From assembly GCF_042677945.1 (NCBI RefSeq), contig NZ_JBHUDN010000019.1: DNA of 64,000 bases. One strand, given 5' to 3'. Shown one piece after another: positions 8,181-17,336 of the stretch; positions within the stretch are counted from its first letter, which is position 1, and every line of letters starts with the position of its first letter. The DNA is from Haloplanus litoreus (GTDB taxonomy: Archaea; Halobacteriota; Halobacteria; Halobacteriales; Haloferacaceae). The position numbers and the translations under genes were made by a program. Below the pieces are notes generated by a model. The model did not search any database, was not told the DNA's origin, and saw nothing but the letters and a program-made list of their open reading frames with translations.

Positions 8181-8216
8181 ATGAGCTCTCGCGCCGGAGC
8201 GGGGGACAGCGCGTGA
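8181..8216 (+). other. Possible leader micro-ORF of the STT3-like gene
   Basis: ATG at 8181 opens MSSRAGAGDSA and stops with a TGA that overlaps the GTG start of the next gene (GTGA). A weak TATA-like gttttgtc lies about 30 nt upstream of this ATG, so a leaderless transcript could begin here. It may be a coupling leader, or chance. Confidence 0.3.
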
Positions 8217-10243
8217 CCGACGGCGGGACGGGACTGCGTGACCGACTCCCCCCGCTACGACACCGTCACCTGCTCCTCGCGGCGTTGGCCGTCCTCGTCG
8301 CCGTCCGTCTGTTCTCGCTCCCAGCGGTGGTCCACCCCGACGGGGTCGCTCTGCTCTCGAACGATCCGTACTTCTACCGGACGCTGGTGGACCGCACCGT
8401 CGCAGGACCGTTCGCGCTCCCGGCCCGGGCACGGGTCGGTGAACCCCTGTTCGTGGCGACGCTCGCGGCGGCGACGGTGCTCGTCGGCTCGAGCGGCGTC
8501 GCCCTCGCCGTCTATCCGCTCGTCGCCACCGTCGTCTCGGGGGTGCTCGTCTACGCGACGGCGGCACGGATCACCGACGACTTCCGCGTGGGCCTCGCGT
8601 CGGTGTTGTGGCTGGCGACGATGCCGGTCCACGCCTGGCGCACGTCGCTCGGCGGCGGCGACCACCACGCCTTCGACTACCTCTGGGTGGCGCTGACGCT
8701 GTACTGTCTCGTGGCGTTGCTGGGGGAGGCGGAGCGGAATCGGCGGCGTGCGGCGCTCGGACTCGGCGTCGCGGTGGGGGCGCAGGTCCTCGCCTGGGAG
8801 GGCGGCCCCCTGCTCGTCCTCCCCGCGGCCCTCGGCGTGGGCGCCGTCCCCCTCGTGCGCGGGCCGACGGCCGAGACGGCGCACCGCCTCCGGCCGGTCG
8901 TCGGGGGGTTCGTGCTCGCGTCCGTCGTCGCCGTCGGCGTGCACGCACTCCTCGGCTGGCAGTCCTGGCCCGTCGTCGCCGTTCCCGTGCTGTGTGCGGT
9001 CGGTGGGGCGGGGGCGGTGGGGCTGACTCGCGTCGCCGCCCGGACCGCCCGGCCGCGAGCGGCCTACGCCGTCGGCGGCCTCGTCGGCCTCGGCGTCGTC
9101 GCGTCGCTGTGGTTCGGTGCATCCGCGTTCCGCGCCGAGGCGACGGCCGGCGCGGCCTTCCTCGCGAGGCCGGGCACCTGGGAGATGGCGGGGCTGTTCG
9201 AGGACTTCGGCCCCGTGTTGGGACCGGTGATCCTGCTCGGCTACGCCCCGTTCGTCGCGCTCGCCGCCCTGCCGTCCGTCGGCCGTCGGATACGCGCCGG
9301 CGACGCCGGCTGGCTGTTCGTGCTGACCTACGCGCTGGTGTTCGGGGCGCTCGCCGTCTCCCACCGGCGCTTCGCTGGCGAGTTCGCGGCGCCGCTCGCC
9401 ATCCTGGCGGGGATGGGGCTGGTCGTCCTGCTCTGGAGCCTCGGAGTCTGCCGGTCGGTCCTCGCGGCGGGGCGCCCGGACGGCGAGGAGCGAGTATCAC
9501 TCCCCGGCCGGCGCCGAACCCTTCTGCTGGCCGGCGTCTCGGTGGGGGCGTACGCTCCCGGCACGCACTTCACACGCCTCGTCGTCGAGGAGAGCGTCGT
9601 CGATCCGCGACTCTACCGCGCCGCGCGGTGGATCGAGCGGTACGCGCGACGGCCCGGCCTCGACTACCCGGAAAACTACGTCCTGAGCGAGGAGGGGCGC
9701 AACCGGATGTTCAACTACTTCGTCAACGGACGGGGGCTGTCGACCCCGTTGGCGGCCGAGACGTACGTTCCGCTGTTGACCACCGAGCGCCTGTCGTCGT
9801 GGTACGGACGGCTCGCCGACCGCGTGGGGTTCCTCGTCGTGCGTACGGTGCCGGCCTACGAGTCCGCGGGCGAGAGCCTGGTGGCGGGACCGCCGGCGAA
9901 CTACCGGCAGCTCCACCACCACCTCGGGAGTGCCGCGGACGGCTTGGACGGCGTGGCCCACTACCGCGCCGTCTACGCGAGTCCCGACGGCTTCGTCTCC
10001 GTCTTCGAACTCGTTCCCGGGGCGACGATCACCGGCCGTGACCGCCCGGAGGATCGCGTCGTCGTCGAGACGACGGTGTCGCTCCCACACGGATCGCTCG
10101 ACTTTCGGCGGCGGACCGAAGCGGCTGCCGACGGCACGTTCACCGTCACCGTCCCCCACCCGGGGCAGTACACGGTCGGGGAGCGGACGGTCCGGGTGAC
10201 CGAACGGGCGGTGCGAGCCGGTGCGACGGTGTCCGTCGAGTGA
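8213..10243 (+). CDS. STT3/AglB-like membrane glycosyltransferase paralogue
   Basis: A 676-residue protein with about 12 hydrophobic segments up to residue 450 and a soluble C-terminal domain. It resembles archaeal oligosaccharyltransferase STT3/AglB: the first extracytoplasmic loop has NDPYFYR (about 50-56), as in the DxD-type loop, and LGGGDHHAFDYLW follows near 146-158. However, WWDYG, the catalytic-domain hallmark, is absent; the aligned position appears to read VLSEEGRNRMFNYF. It may transfer a glycan differently or have a non-catalytic role. The GTG start was chosen because no in-frame ATG precedes the first hydrophobic helix. Confidence 0.75.
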   Translation: MTDGGTGLRDRLPPLRHRHLLLAALAVLVAVRLFSLPAVVHPDGVALLSNDPYFYRTLVDRTVAGPFALPARARVGEPLFVATLAAATVLVGSSGVALAVYPLVATVVSGVLVYATAARITDDFRVGLASVLWLATMPVHAWRTSLGGGDHHAFDYLWVALTLYCLVALLGEAERNRRRAALGLGVAVGAQVLAWEGGPLLVLPAALGVGAVPLVRGPTAETAHRLRPVVGGFVLASVVAVGVHALLGWQSWPVVAVPVLCAVGGAGAVGLTRVAARTARPRAAYAVGGLVGLGVVASLWFGASAFRAEATAGAAFLARPGTWEMAGLFEDFGPVLGPVILLGYAPFVALAALPSVGRRIRAGDAGWLFVLTYALVFGALAVSHRRFAGEFAAPLAILAGMGLVVLLWSLGVCRSVLAAGRPDGEERVSLPGRRRTLLLAGVSVGAYAPGTHFTRLVVEESVVDPRLYRAARWIERYARRPGLDYPENYVLSEEGRNRMFNYFVNGRGLSTPLAAETYVPLLTTERLSSWYGRLADRVGFLVVRTVPAYESAGESLVAGPPANYRQLHHHLGSAADGLDGVAHYRAVYASPDGFVSVFELVPGATITGRDRPEDRVVVETTVSLPHGSLDFRRRTEAAADGTFTVTVPHPGQYTVGERTVRVTERAVRAGATVSVE

Positions 10244-10309
10244 CCGTCCGACGTGGCGTGTGAGCGCGGCTCACGGAACGGATTTAGGATGCGAGACCCT
10301 TTCGTGTCC

Positions 10310-10921
10310 ATGAACTACGATTCTGCCCTCGACCGGGCCTACGATACGCTGCCGGAGCGAACGCGCGAGGCGGGCGACCGTCTCCAGGTACCCGACCCGG
10401 TCGGCCAGACGGACGGCGCCTTCACGCGGCTGACGAATCTCGGCGACATCGCGGAGGCGCTGGGTCGCGAACCCGAACACCTCCACCGGTCGATCCAGCG
10501 GGAACTCGGGACCAACGGCCAGTTCGACGGCGACCGGGCGCGGTACAACGGCTCTTTCACCGCCGACGAGTTCGACGCCGCCATCGACGCCTACGTCACG
10601 GAGTACGTCACGTGTTCGGAGTGTGGCCTGCCGGACACTAACCTCGTCCGCGAGGACGGCGTCGACATGCTCCGTTGTACGGCCTGTGGGGCGTTCCGAC
10701 CGGTCGCGAAGCGGCCGAAACAGACGTCCGACGCCAGCAAGCCCACCCTCGAGGAGGGCCAGACCTACCAGTTCCAGATCACGGGCACGGGCCGGAAGGG
10801 CGACGGCGTGGCCGAACGCGGCAAGTACACAATCTTCGTCCCCGGCGCCCAGGAGGGGCAGGTCGTCGAGGCGTACATCGAGAACATCAGCGGGACGCTG
10901 GCGTTCGCGCAGTTGGCCTGA
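10310..10921 (+). CDS. eif2b: Translation initiation factor aIF2 beta with C-terminal TRAM domain
   Basis: A 203-residue protein. Residues about 1-100 are the aIF2-beta alpha/beta core. A zinc ribbon follows (CSECGLPDTNL near 102 and CTACGA near 122). Residues about 140-203 form a TRAM RNA-binding domain (LEEGQTYQFQITGTGRKGDG, then AYIENISGTLAFAQL). It is a subunit of heterotrimeric aIF2, which delivers initiator tRNA. The TRAM fusion is a haloarchaeal arrangement. A tttagg element about 28 nt before MNYDSALDRAYD supports this start over a longer frame at 10253. Confidence 0.93.
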   Translation: MNYDSALDRAYDTLPERTREAGDRLQVPDPVGQTDGAFTRLTNLGDIAEALGREPEHLHRSIQRELGTNGQFDGDRARYNGSFTADEFDAAIDAYVTEYVTCSECGLPDTNLVREDGVDMLRCTACGAFRPVAKRPKQTSDASKPTLEEGQTYQFQITGTGRKGDGVAERGKYTIFVPGAQEGQVVEAYIENISGTLAFAQLA

Positions 10922-11031
10922 GACGGGTCGTCGCGAGTCGTCACCGACAGTTCGCCGGCCCGCGTCGGCGAACGACGACGGCGGTTCCCGTGAACCGAAA
11001 CCCATAGCCGCCCGGCCGCCGTCGTCGGCCC

Positions 11032-11745
11032 ATGCGACTGGCACGCATCTCCACCGCGAAGGGACCCATCGCCGGCGAGTACGACGACGGCGTCGTCCAC
11101 GCCGACGGCGACACCTACGTGGTCGGCGAGGACGGGCACCTGATGGCACCGTGCGATCCCGCCGCGATTTTCTGTACCGGCCGAAACTTCGGCGCGAAGA
11201 TCTCCCAGATGGGCGAGGGTGACCAGCCCGACCGCCCGGACTGGTTCATCAAGCCGCCACACGCACTCCATCCACCCGAGCACCCGATCCAGTACCCCGA
11301 CTGGGTGAGCGAGTTCACCTACGCGGGCGAACTCGCGGCGGTGATCGACGAACGCTGCCACGACCTCGCCGTCGACGAGGTGGACGACGCACTCCGCGGC
11401 TACACCATCCTCAACGACCTCGACGCCTACGACCAGGATCGCCGGACTGCGCGGAAGGCGTTCGACGGGTCGGCGCCGCTGGGGCCGTGGATCGAGACCG
11501 ACGTGGACCTCGACGGAACGGCGATGCGGACGATCATCTCGGGCGAGCAACGGCAGTCCGCGACGACCGACGAGATGCTCTTCTCGCCGTCCGAAATCGT
11601 CGCCTTCCTCTCGGAGCGGTACACCCTCCGCCCGGGCGACGTCGTCTCTTTCGGGAGTCCGGCCAATCCGGGACTGCTCGAACGGGGCGACACGGTCCAG
11701 ATCACCTACGAGGGCGTCGGCACCCTGCGGAACACGGTCGAGTAG
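11032..11745 (+). CDS. Fumarylacetoacetate hydrolase (FAH) family enzyme
   Basis: A 237-residue protein of the FAH superfamily, which hydrolyses or decarboxylates C-C bonds in oxo-acid catabolism. Expected Mg ligands are present: EFTYAGELAAVID (E-x-E-type site, near 101-107) and LNDLDAYDQDRR (near 128-139), then KAFDGSAPLGPWIET. The C-terminal PGDVVSFGSPANPG matches the family. No pathway partners are adjacent, so the substrate is unknown; 2-hydroxyhepta-2,4-diene-1,7-dioate isomerase/hydrolase-like activity is the usual annotation. Confidence 0.87.
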   Translation: MRLARISTAKGPIAGEYDDGVVHADGDTYVVGEDGHLMAPCDPAAIFCTGRNFGAKISQMGEGDQPDRPDWFIKPPHALHPPEHPIQYPDWVSEFTYAGELAAVIDERCHDLAVDEVDDALRGYTILNDLDAYDQDRRTARKAFDGSAPLGPWIETDVDLDGTAMRTIISGEQRQSATTDEMLFSPSEIVAFLSERYTLRPGDVVSFGSPANPGLLERGDTVQITYEGVGTLRNTVE

Positions 11746-11782
11746 CCGTAACGCATTTCGCCGCCGCGCCCGCCCACGGCAC

Positions 11783-12031
11783 ATGGCCGAACGCCTCGAC
11801 CTCGCCGACGGGTTCGACGTACACGACTACCGGTCACACCTGAAACTCGACACGCAGGACGGGTCGTCGATGTACCTGGAGAACCGGAAAGACCTGAAGT
11901 GTCCGGCCTGTGGCCGCGCGTTCGACCGCCTGTTCGTCTCCGAGGACGACCGGGTCACCTTCGGCAACCCGCCGGACGCCCCGTTCTGTCTGGCACGGAC
12001 GGCCGAGAAACTGCTGCTTATGACCCACTGA
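11783..12031 (+). CDS. Small haloarchaeal zinc-finger-like protein (DUF7385-like)
   Basis: An 82-residue acidic protein with one CPAC knuckle (near residue 40) and a later lone Cys in PFCLAR. Homologues in Halobacteria are sometimes labelled flagella cluster protein or DUF7385, from memory. There are no archaellum genes here. It lies 37 nt after the FAH-family gene and 68 nt before uspA, in the same direction. Confidence 0.7.
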   Translation: MAERLDLADGFDVHDYRSHLKLDTQDGSSMYLENRKDLKCPACGRAFDRLFVSEDDRVTFGNPPDAPFCLARTAEKLLLMTH

Positions 12032-12099
12032 CGGAGCGAGACGACGCGAGCGCGGAACCGAAAAGGGTGTGGGTGTACGCACGGAACCCGTCGGTAACG

Positions 12100-12534
12100 A
12101 TGTACGAGGACATCCTGGTTCCGACGGACGGGAGCGAGTCGATGGAGACGGTGGTCGACCACGCGGCCGACATCGCCGCGACGCGCGACGCGACGGTACA
12201 CGTGCTCTACGTCGTCGACGACCGCTCGTTCCTGACCCTGCAGGACGGCATGAAAGACGATGTGGTGGACGAACTCCGGGCCGAAGGCGAAGCCGCCACC
12301 ACGTCGGTCGCGGGGCGTCTCGAAAGCGAGGGGATCACCGTGCGGACGCGGATCCGGAAGGGCAACCCCGCCGACGAAGTCCTGGCCTACGCCGACGAGG
12401 CGGGAGTCGACCTCGTCGTGATGGGTACCCACGGCGCCGACTACCAGCAGAACATGCTCGGCAGCGTCTCACAGAAGGTCGTGACGATGTCCGACGTGCC
12501 GGTGCTCACCGTCAACATCGCCGAGCAGGACTAG
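12100..12534 (+). CDS. Universal stress protein A family
   Basis: A 144-residue UspA-fold protein. The N-terminus ILVPTDGSESM and the C-terminal G-x2-G-x9-GS motif (GTHGADYQQNMLGS, near 107-120) indicate the ATP-binding subtype. Its TAG stop shares the tetranucleotide CTAG with the stop codon of the convergent msrB gene, so the two genes abut with no spacer. The start MYEDILVPTDG is the family start; the longer upstream frame is rejected. Confidence 0.92.
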   Translation: MYEDILVPTDGSESMETVVDHAADIAATRDATVHVLYVVDDRSFLTLQDGMKDDVVDELRAEGEAATTSVAGRLESEGITVRTRIRKGNPADEVLAYADEAGVDLVVMGTHGADYQQNMLGSVSQKVVTMSDVPVLTVNIAEQD

Positions 12535-12938
12535 TCCTCGGGGTCGAAATCGAGGGCGACGGAGTTGATGCAGTAGCGCTCTCCGGTCGGGTCGGGGCCG
12601 TCCTCGAAGACGTGTCCGAGGTGGCCGCCACACCGGGCACACAGCACCTCGGTTCGGGTCATCCCGTGGCGAGTGTCGGTCTCCAGTGTCACGGCGCCCT
12701 CGACGGCGTCGTAGAAACTCGGCCACCCGGTGCCGGAGCCGAACTTGGTGTCGGCGTCGAACAGGGCCGCCCCGCACCCGGTACAGGTGTAGGTGCCGTC
12801 CGCCTTGCGGTCGAGATGGTCGCCACTGAACTTCGGTTCCGTACCGCGTTCGCGGAGGATGTGGTACTCGTCGTCGGTCAGGCGTTCGCGCCACTCGTCG
12901 TCGGACAGGTCCGCGAGGGATCGCTCGTTCTCGCTCAT
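12531..12938 (-). CDS. msrB: Peptide methionine-R-sulfoxide reductase
   Basis: MsrB (135 residues) reduces methionine-R-sulfoxide in proteins. Zinc-site pairs CTGC (near 49) and CARC (near 95) are present, along with GWPSFYDAV. The catalytic Cys is in the RYCINS motif near residue 121. It starts MSENERSLADLSDDEW. It converges on the universal stress gene with overlapping stop codons, and both would serve stress defence. Confidence 0.95.
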   Translation of the reverse strand: MSENERSLADLSDDEWRERLTDDEYHILRERGTEPKFSGDHLDRKADGTYTCTGCGAALFDADTKFGSGTGWPSFYDAVEGAVTLETDTRHGMTRTEVLCARCGGHLGHVFEDGPDPTGERYCINSVALDFDPED

Positions 12939-12978
12939 ACCGGTCGTTGGGACCACAGACGGATAGCCTCGGCGCCCC

Positions 12979-13656
12979 CTACGCCCCACCCCGGGTCGGC
13001 ACGCCGTCGATGGCGAGGAGGTCGGATAGGCCGTCGAGTTCGTAGGTCGGTCGGACCGACAGGTCGTAAGACTCGCGGTGGGGTCGGCGGAGGAACGCAG
13101 CATCGAGGCCGGCGGCCCGAGCCGCGAGCACGTCCGACTCGCTGTCGCCGACGAAGAGCGCGGAGTCGGTGTCCAGATCCGCGAGCGCCCGGCGGAGGTA
13201 GTAGGGTTCGGGCTTCTTGCGCTCGAGACTCCGGATCGTGGGATCGCGACCGTAGGCCGTCTCGAAGAGGTCGCGGGTCGCGAAGAAGTCGTGCATGAAG
13301 TCCACGGTGACCTGCTGGTTCGAACTGACGATGCCGCGGGGCGCGTCGACGTCGCGGATGGCGTCGAAGTCGTCGTAGAGGCCCGCCCGCCCGGCGCGGA
13401 GTTCCACCCGCTGGGCGTGCGAGGAGTGGTAGTCGCGAGCGCGCCAGAATCGCGCCGGATCGAGATCGTACCGCCCGCACACCGTCACGAGGGTGTCGGG
13501 CGTGACGCCGATGGCGAGTCGGTCCACGTCGTCCGGGTCCGGATCGGGAACCCCGAGCGCGTCGAACGCCTCCCACGTCGCGCGCCGGAGGACCGGCCGC
13601 CCCATCGGCTCCACGAGGACGCCGTCGTTGTCGAACAGGACCGCCTCGTAACTCAT
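12979..13656 (-). CDS. HAD-superfamily phosphatase (phosphoglycolate phosphatase-like)
   Basis: A 225-residue HAD hydrolase. Motif I is FDNDGVLVE (nucleophile D9, acid D11), motif II is IVSSNQQ, motif III is the Lys in RKKPEP, and motif IV is VGDSESDVLAARAAG. A helical cap of about 70 residues follows motif I, as in subclass IA. Substrate is unknown. It lies 40 nt upstream of msrB on the same strand, so co-transcription is possible. Confidence 0.88.
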   Translation of the reverse strand: MSYEAVLFDNDGVLVEPMGRPVLRRATWEAFDALGVPDPDPDDVDRLAIGVTPDTLVTVCGRYDLDPARFWRARDYHSSHAQRVELRAGRAGLYDDFDAIRDVDAPRGIVSSNQQVTVDFMHDFFATRDLFETAYGRDPTIRSLERKKPEPYYLRRALADLDTDSALFVGDSESDVLAARAAGLDAAFLRRPHRESYDLSVRPTYELDGLSDLLAIDGVPTRGGA

Positions 13657-13763
13657 ACCTCAACGTAGGGGCCGGCGACGAAAAGCGTTTCACCGACGGG
13701 GGCCGCGAAGCGGGATGGCGCGCAACGCGGGGTTTAATTCGGTCGCCCCCGATGTCCGCCTCG

Positions 13764-14369
13764 ATGGTCGACGACCGTGTCGGACGGCGAGCGTTCCTCG
13801 GTGTCGGCGTCGGACTGCTGGCGTCGCTGGCCGGGTGCGGGCGACTGTTCATCGAACCGGAGACGACGACCACGCCCGGCGGTGGCGAGACGCCGGCGTC
13901 GACGGCCACGCCGACGGCGACGCCGGCCCCGACCGTTCGACCCGATCCGACGGCGACGGCCACGCCGAGCGCCGCTCCCCTGCCGAGCGACGACATCGAG
14001 GTTCGAAACCGTATGCTCCGGATCCAGCGGAGTCAACTGGAGAAGTTCGCGCTCGTGACCTACCGGTTCGACGTGGAGAACGTCGGTCGTCGGACGATCA
14101 GGGACGTGGAGTTCCGGGTGGACGTCCGGTACGAACACGAGGAGTTCTCCCGCATCGTCGCCACCGACTACCCCAGATTCGTGTTCGATCCGACCGACGG
14201 TGGCACGGACGATGGAGGGAGCGACGAGTCGCGGGAGGGGCTCCAGAACGGGGAGACCGACCGGGTCCGAGAGACCGTACGGTTCGAGCGCGATGGGCGG
14301 GCGGAGAACTCGACCGTCGCCGACCGCTTCGACCTCGAACTCTCGGTTCGGCGGATCCGCTACCTCTGA
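13764..14369 (+). CDS. Tat-exported lipoprotein of unknown function
   Basis: A 201-residue protein starting MVDDRVGRRAFLGVGVG: a twin-arginine signal followed by lipobox SLAGC, so the mature Cys is probably lipid-anchored outside the membrane. A Thr/Pro-rich linker (TATPTATPAPTV) follows, as in many haloarchaeal surface lipoproteins. The rest is a beta-rich domain (VTYRFDVENVGRRTIRDVEF) resembling FxLYD/CARDB-like folds. An alternative ATG lies four codons upstream (13752). It begins a run of five envelope-directed genes. Confidence 0.75.
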   Translation: MVDDRVGRRAFLGVGVGLLASLAGCGRLFIEPETTTTPGGGETPASTATPTATPAPTVRPDPTATATPSAAPLPSDDIEVRNRMLRIQRSQLEKFALVTYRFDVENVGRRTIRDVEFRVDVRYEHEEFSRIVATDYPRFVFDPTDGGTDDGGSDESREGLQNGETDRVRETVRFERDGRAENSTVADRFDLELSVRRIRYL

Positions 14370-14504
14370 GACGGGTCGTTGTAAGTCAGTACCGGTGGGT
14401 CGCCGGACAGCCTCGGCGACACGCCGGTAAACAGTTACAATACTCCGGATGAGGCGTGAATCGCTCCACAAGATACTTAGCGGGCAGTGGGATACCCTCA
14501 CACG

Positions 14505-16106
14505 ATGGGGAGGCAATCGCAATTATCACGGACCGTCCGCCGGGCGGTCGTCGGACTCGTCGTCTGTAGCCTCCTGCTCACGTCGGTCTTCGGGAACGGA
14601 GTCGTCACGGCACAGGACGCCGACACCCTCCAGTTTACGGGGGCGGTCACGACGGAACAGCGGGGTGACGTGGCCCCGCTGTCGATGCGGATCGGGGACA
14701 GAGAGCGAGTGACGCTGATGGTTCGGGCCCCCGACGGGAGCTACGATACCCGCATCCGGGCGAGCGACGCGGACGGCGACGGCCGCGTCACGGTCACGCT
14801 CAACACCTTCCGCGCCGCCTGGGCGGCCGACGAGTCGGCGGCCTACGACGTCGGCGCGGGCGACCGACTCACCTCGGTCGACCGCCGAACTGATCGGCTG
14901 GACGGCCCGCTACCGACGGGGCGGTACAACCTCGTCGCCGTCGCCGGCAGCGACAGCACCTCCGCGACGCTGGTCGTGGAGCCCGGGACCGTCGGCTCGG
15001 CGACGGCGTCGACGATTCCGCGGGACCGGTTCGACGCGGCCGACGCGAGCGCGCTCCCGAAGACGGAACGATTCGAGACGGGACGGGTCGCCGTCGGTGA
15101 CCACGCCGTCGTCGCCATCAACGCCAGCGGCGTCGGCGGCGTCCTCGAGTCGACCCACCCGCCGGGCGAGAATCTCGTGTATCCGACCGACAGCACCCCC
15201 GGCGCGACCACGACCCACACCGTCGGCATCGACGTCGACCGGGCGGTCGACCTCGAGACGGTCACCGTCGAGTACGACGGCGGCGTTCCGGCCGCACTCG
15301 GCCGCTTCGACGCCGACCGGATCCGCCACCTCGGTGTCGACAGGGACGGGGACGGCATCGTCGAGACGGATCTGCGGACGGCTGTTACCGACGTCACGGC
15401 CACGGACGGGGCGCTCGAGATCGATCTCGACACCGAAGTGACGGTCGCCGCGAACGAGACGCTCCGCCTCCAGTACCGGGCGACGAACCCCGGTGAGGCG
15501 GGAACCCACGGGGTCCGTGTCACCCTCGGTGACGGGGTCGAGCGCGACGGCCAGGTGGTGTACGGAGTCGCCGGCCGTGGCACCCTCGGCTACGGCATCG
15601 ACCTCGGTCTGACGGTGGACGGCGACCGGACGGTTGTCGATCCGCTGAGCGCCGTCGAGTACCACTACGACGGCGACCGGCTGTACGCAGTCGTCGACAC
15701 CGCGACGCTCCCGGTGGGCGAGCGATACGGCGTCGGCCTGATCCGGTGGGGGGCGAGCCCGCTGGGCACCGAGACGCAGGCGGCCGGCACGGGTGTCGAA
15801 CTCACCGAGCGTCGGGCGACGCTCGTCGACCCGACCCCGGAGGACCCCTTCGTCGTCGCGGGCGGCGAGACGACGTTCCGGCTGGAGACGACGCTCGCGC
15901 CGACCACCGAGGTGGTGGTCGAGGTGTCCGGGACGGACCCGAACAGCTTCCTGTTCCAGCAGTCCACGCGGGTGGGACCGGACCGACGACTCTCGACGAC
16001 GTTCGACCTGCCGTCGTCCACCACCCGACAGTCGATCACGGTTCGGGTCGTCGACGACGGCCGGACCCTGGAGCGAGAGCGGGGCACCGTCGAGGCGAAT
16101 AATTAA
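14505..16106 (+). CDS. Large secreted surface-type protein
   Basis: A 533-residue protein with an N-terminal Sec signal (RRAVVGLVVCSLLLTSVFG, ending near VTAQD) and no C-terminal anchor or lipobox. The mature part is acidic and beta-rich with repeated modules (an N-terminal SMRIGDRERVTLMVRAPDG block, middle cohesin/Ig-like segments and a C-terminal TTFRLETTLAPTTEVVVEV block). Parts recall haloarchaeal DUF7827/BGTF surface-protein domains; I cannot confirm this. ATG 14505 was preferred to GTG 14487. It probably associates with the S-layer or is released. Confidence 0.7.
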   Translation: MGRQSQLSRTVRRAVVGLVVCSLLLTSVFGNGVVTAQDADTLQFTGAVTTEQRGDVAPLSMRIGDRERVTLMVRAPDGSYDTRIRASDADGDGRVTVTLNTFRAAWAADESAAYDVGAGDRLTSVDRRTDRLDGPLPTGRYNLVAVAGSDSTSATLVVEPGTVGSATASTIPRDRFDAADASALPKTERFETGRVAVGDHAVVAINASGVGGVLESTHPPGENLVYPTDSTPGATTTHTVGIDVDRAVDLETVTVEYDGGVPAALGRFDADRIRHLGVDRDGDGIVETDLRTAVTDVTATDGALEIDLDTEVTVAANETLRLQYRATNPGEAGTHGVRVTLGDGVERDGQVVYGVAGRGTLGYGIDLGLTVDGDRTVVDPLSAVEYHYDGDRLYAVVDTATLPVGERYGVGLIRWGASPLGTETQAAGTGVELTERRATLVDPTPEDPFVVAGGETTFRLETTLAPTTEVVVEVSGTDPNSFLFQQSTRVGPDRRLSTTFDLPSSTTRQSITVRVVDDGRTLERERGTVEANN

Positions 16107-16157
16107 GGCGGTCGGTTGCCCATCGTAACTATCTCGATACCGCCCGGCACCGCTCCC

Positions 16158-17213
16158 ATGCTCCCGCTCGTCGCCGTCGCGTTCGGACTCGCACTCGTTC
16201 TCGTCTGTGGCGCGTACGCCGTCGCTCGCGTCGACGCCGTCGACGGCCGAGCGGCGCTGGTCGTGGCGGTCGGGCTACTGGCCGTCGGCGGCGTGGTCGC
16301 CGCGACGGCGCCGGTCGATCCCGCCACGACGGACACGGCCGGCGACGCGGCAGCCGTCGGTGAGCGCTCGCCGGCGACGGCGGTAGCGACGGCCGCCGAA
16401 GGCGGGGACCGAACGCCGGCGACGGGGACGAACGCGACGGGCGACGGGACGGTGGTCGGCGTCGGCACGGGCGACCGGCTGACCTACCGAACGCCCGCCG
16501 GGTCCCAGCGGACGGTCCGACTGGCCGGCGTCGACGCGCCGGGAATCGACGGCGGCGACCCGCGACGGTTCGACGGCGTCCTGACCGGGGACCGGGGACG
16601 GACGTGTCTCGCCGACTACGGCCGGCGCGGACTGGTGTCGCTCCGAACGGACCTGCTCGACCGGTCGGTGACCGTCGACATCGTCGACCGGGCGAACGGC
16701 GTGCGCACCGCCGTGGTGTCCGTCGACGGGCGGTCGATCAACCGACAGATCGTGGAACGCGGCTACGCGCGGGCCACGAACGACCGCTACGCGGACGCGG
16801 AGCGAGCCGCTCGGGCGGCCGAACGGGGACTCTGGTCGTGTACGGTCGTCACCCCGGAGCGACCGCTCCGCGAGTCCAACGAGTCGACCGTGCGCATCGC
16901 CGCCATCCACCCCAACCCGCCGGGCGACGACGCGGCGGCGTTGACCGAGGAGTACGTCGTCCTGGAGAACGCCGGGCGCGTGACCGTCGACCTCTCGAAC
17001 TGGTATCTGATCGACGGCGACGGCCACACGTACTTCTTTTTCGACGGCCGCGAACTCCACCCGGGCGAGCAACTCGTCTTGCACGTCGGCGAGGGCCAGT
17101 CGACCGACGGGCACGTCTACTGGAACGCCCCGCGACCCGTCCTCGACAACGACCACGACTCGATACGGCTCGTCGATGGCGACACTGACCGAGTGGTCAA
17201 GGTCAGCTACTGA
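16158..17213 (+). CDS. Membrane-anchored SNase-like / lamin-tail domain protein
   Basis: A 351-residue protein with two N-terminal hydrophobic segments (about 4-22 and 30-50) and a Thr/Ala-rich linker. A thermonuclease-like (SNase, OB-fold) domain follows at about 95-225 (TVRLAGVDAPGIDGGD, GRSINRQIVERGYARATN), then a lamin-tail domain at about 240-350 (LSNWYLIDGDGHTYFFF, LHPGEQLVLHVGEG). In staphylococcal nuclease-type enzymes the RLLxVDTPE motif supplies the catalytic Glu; here it reads VDAPG, so nuclease activity is doubtful. The start at the ATG before LPLVAVAFGLALV was preferred to a TTG at 16116. Confidence 0.78.
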   Translation: MLPLVAVAFGLALVLVCGAYAVARVDAVDGRAALVVAVGLLAVGGVVAATAPVDPATTDTAGDAAAVGERSPATAVATAAEGGDRTPATGTNATGDGTVVGVGTGDRLTYRTPAGSQRTVRLAGVDAPGIDGGDPRRFDGVLTGDRGRTCLADYGRRGLVSLRTDLLDRSVTVDIVDRANGVRTAVVSVDGRSINRQIVERGYARATNDRYADAERAARAAERGLWSCTVVTPERPLRESNESTVRIAAIHPNPPGDDAAALTEEYVVLENAGRVTVDLSNWYLIDGDGHTYFFFDGRELHPGEQLVLHVGEGQSTDGHVYWNAPRPVLDNDHDSIRLVDGDTDRVVKVSY

Positions 17214-17336
17214 GAGCGAACCGCTAACCTGCGCGACGGTGACCGCTAACTCGAAAAACTCCAATTCAGTTCAACACTGTTGCTGTTTGGTTTTACCAAT
17301 CGTCATCGTTATCATCGGCCGACCGCAGATGCCACC

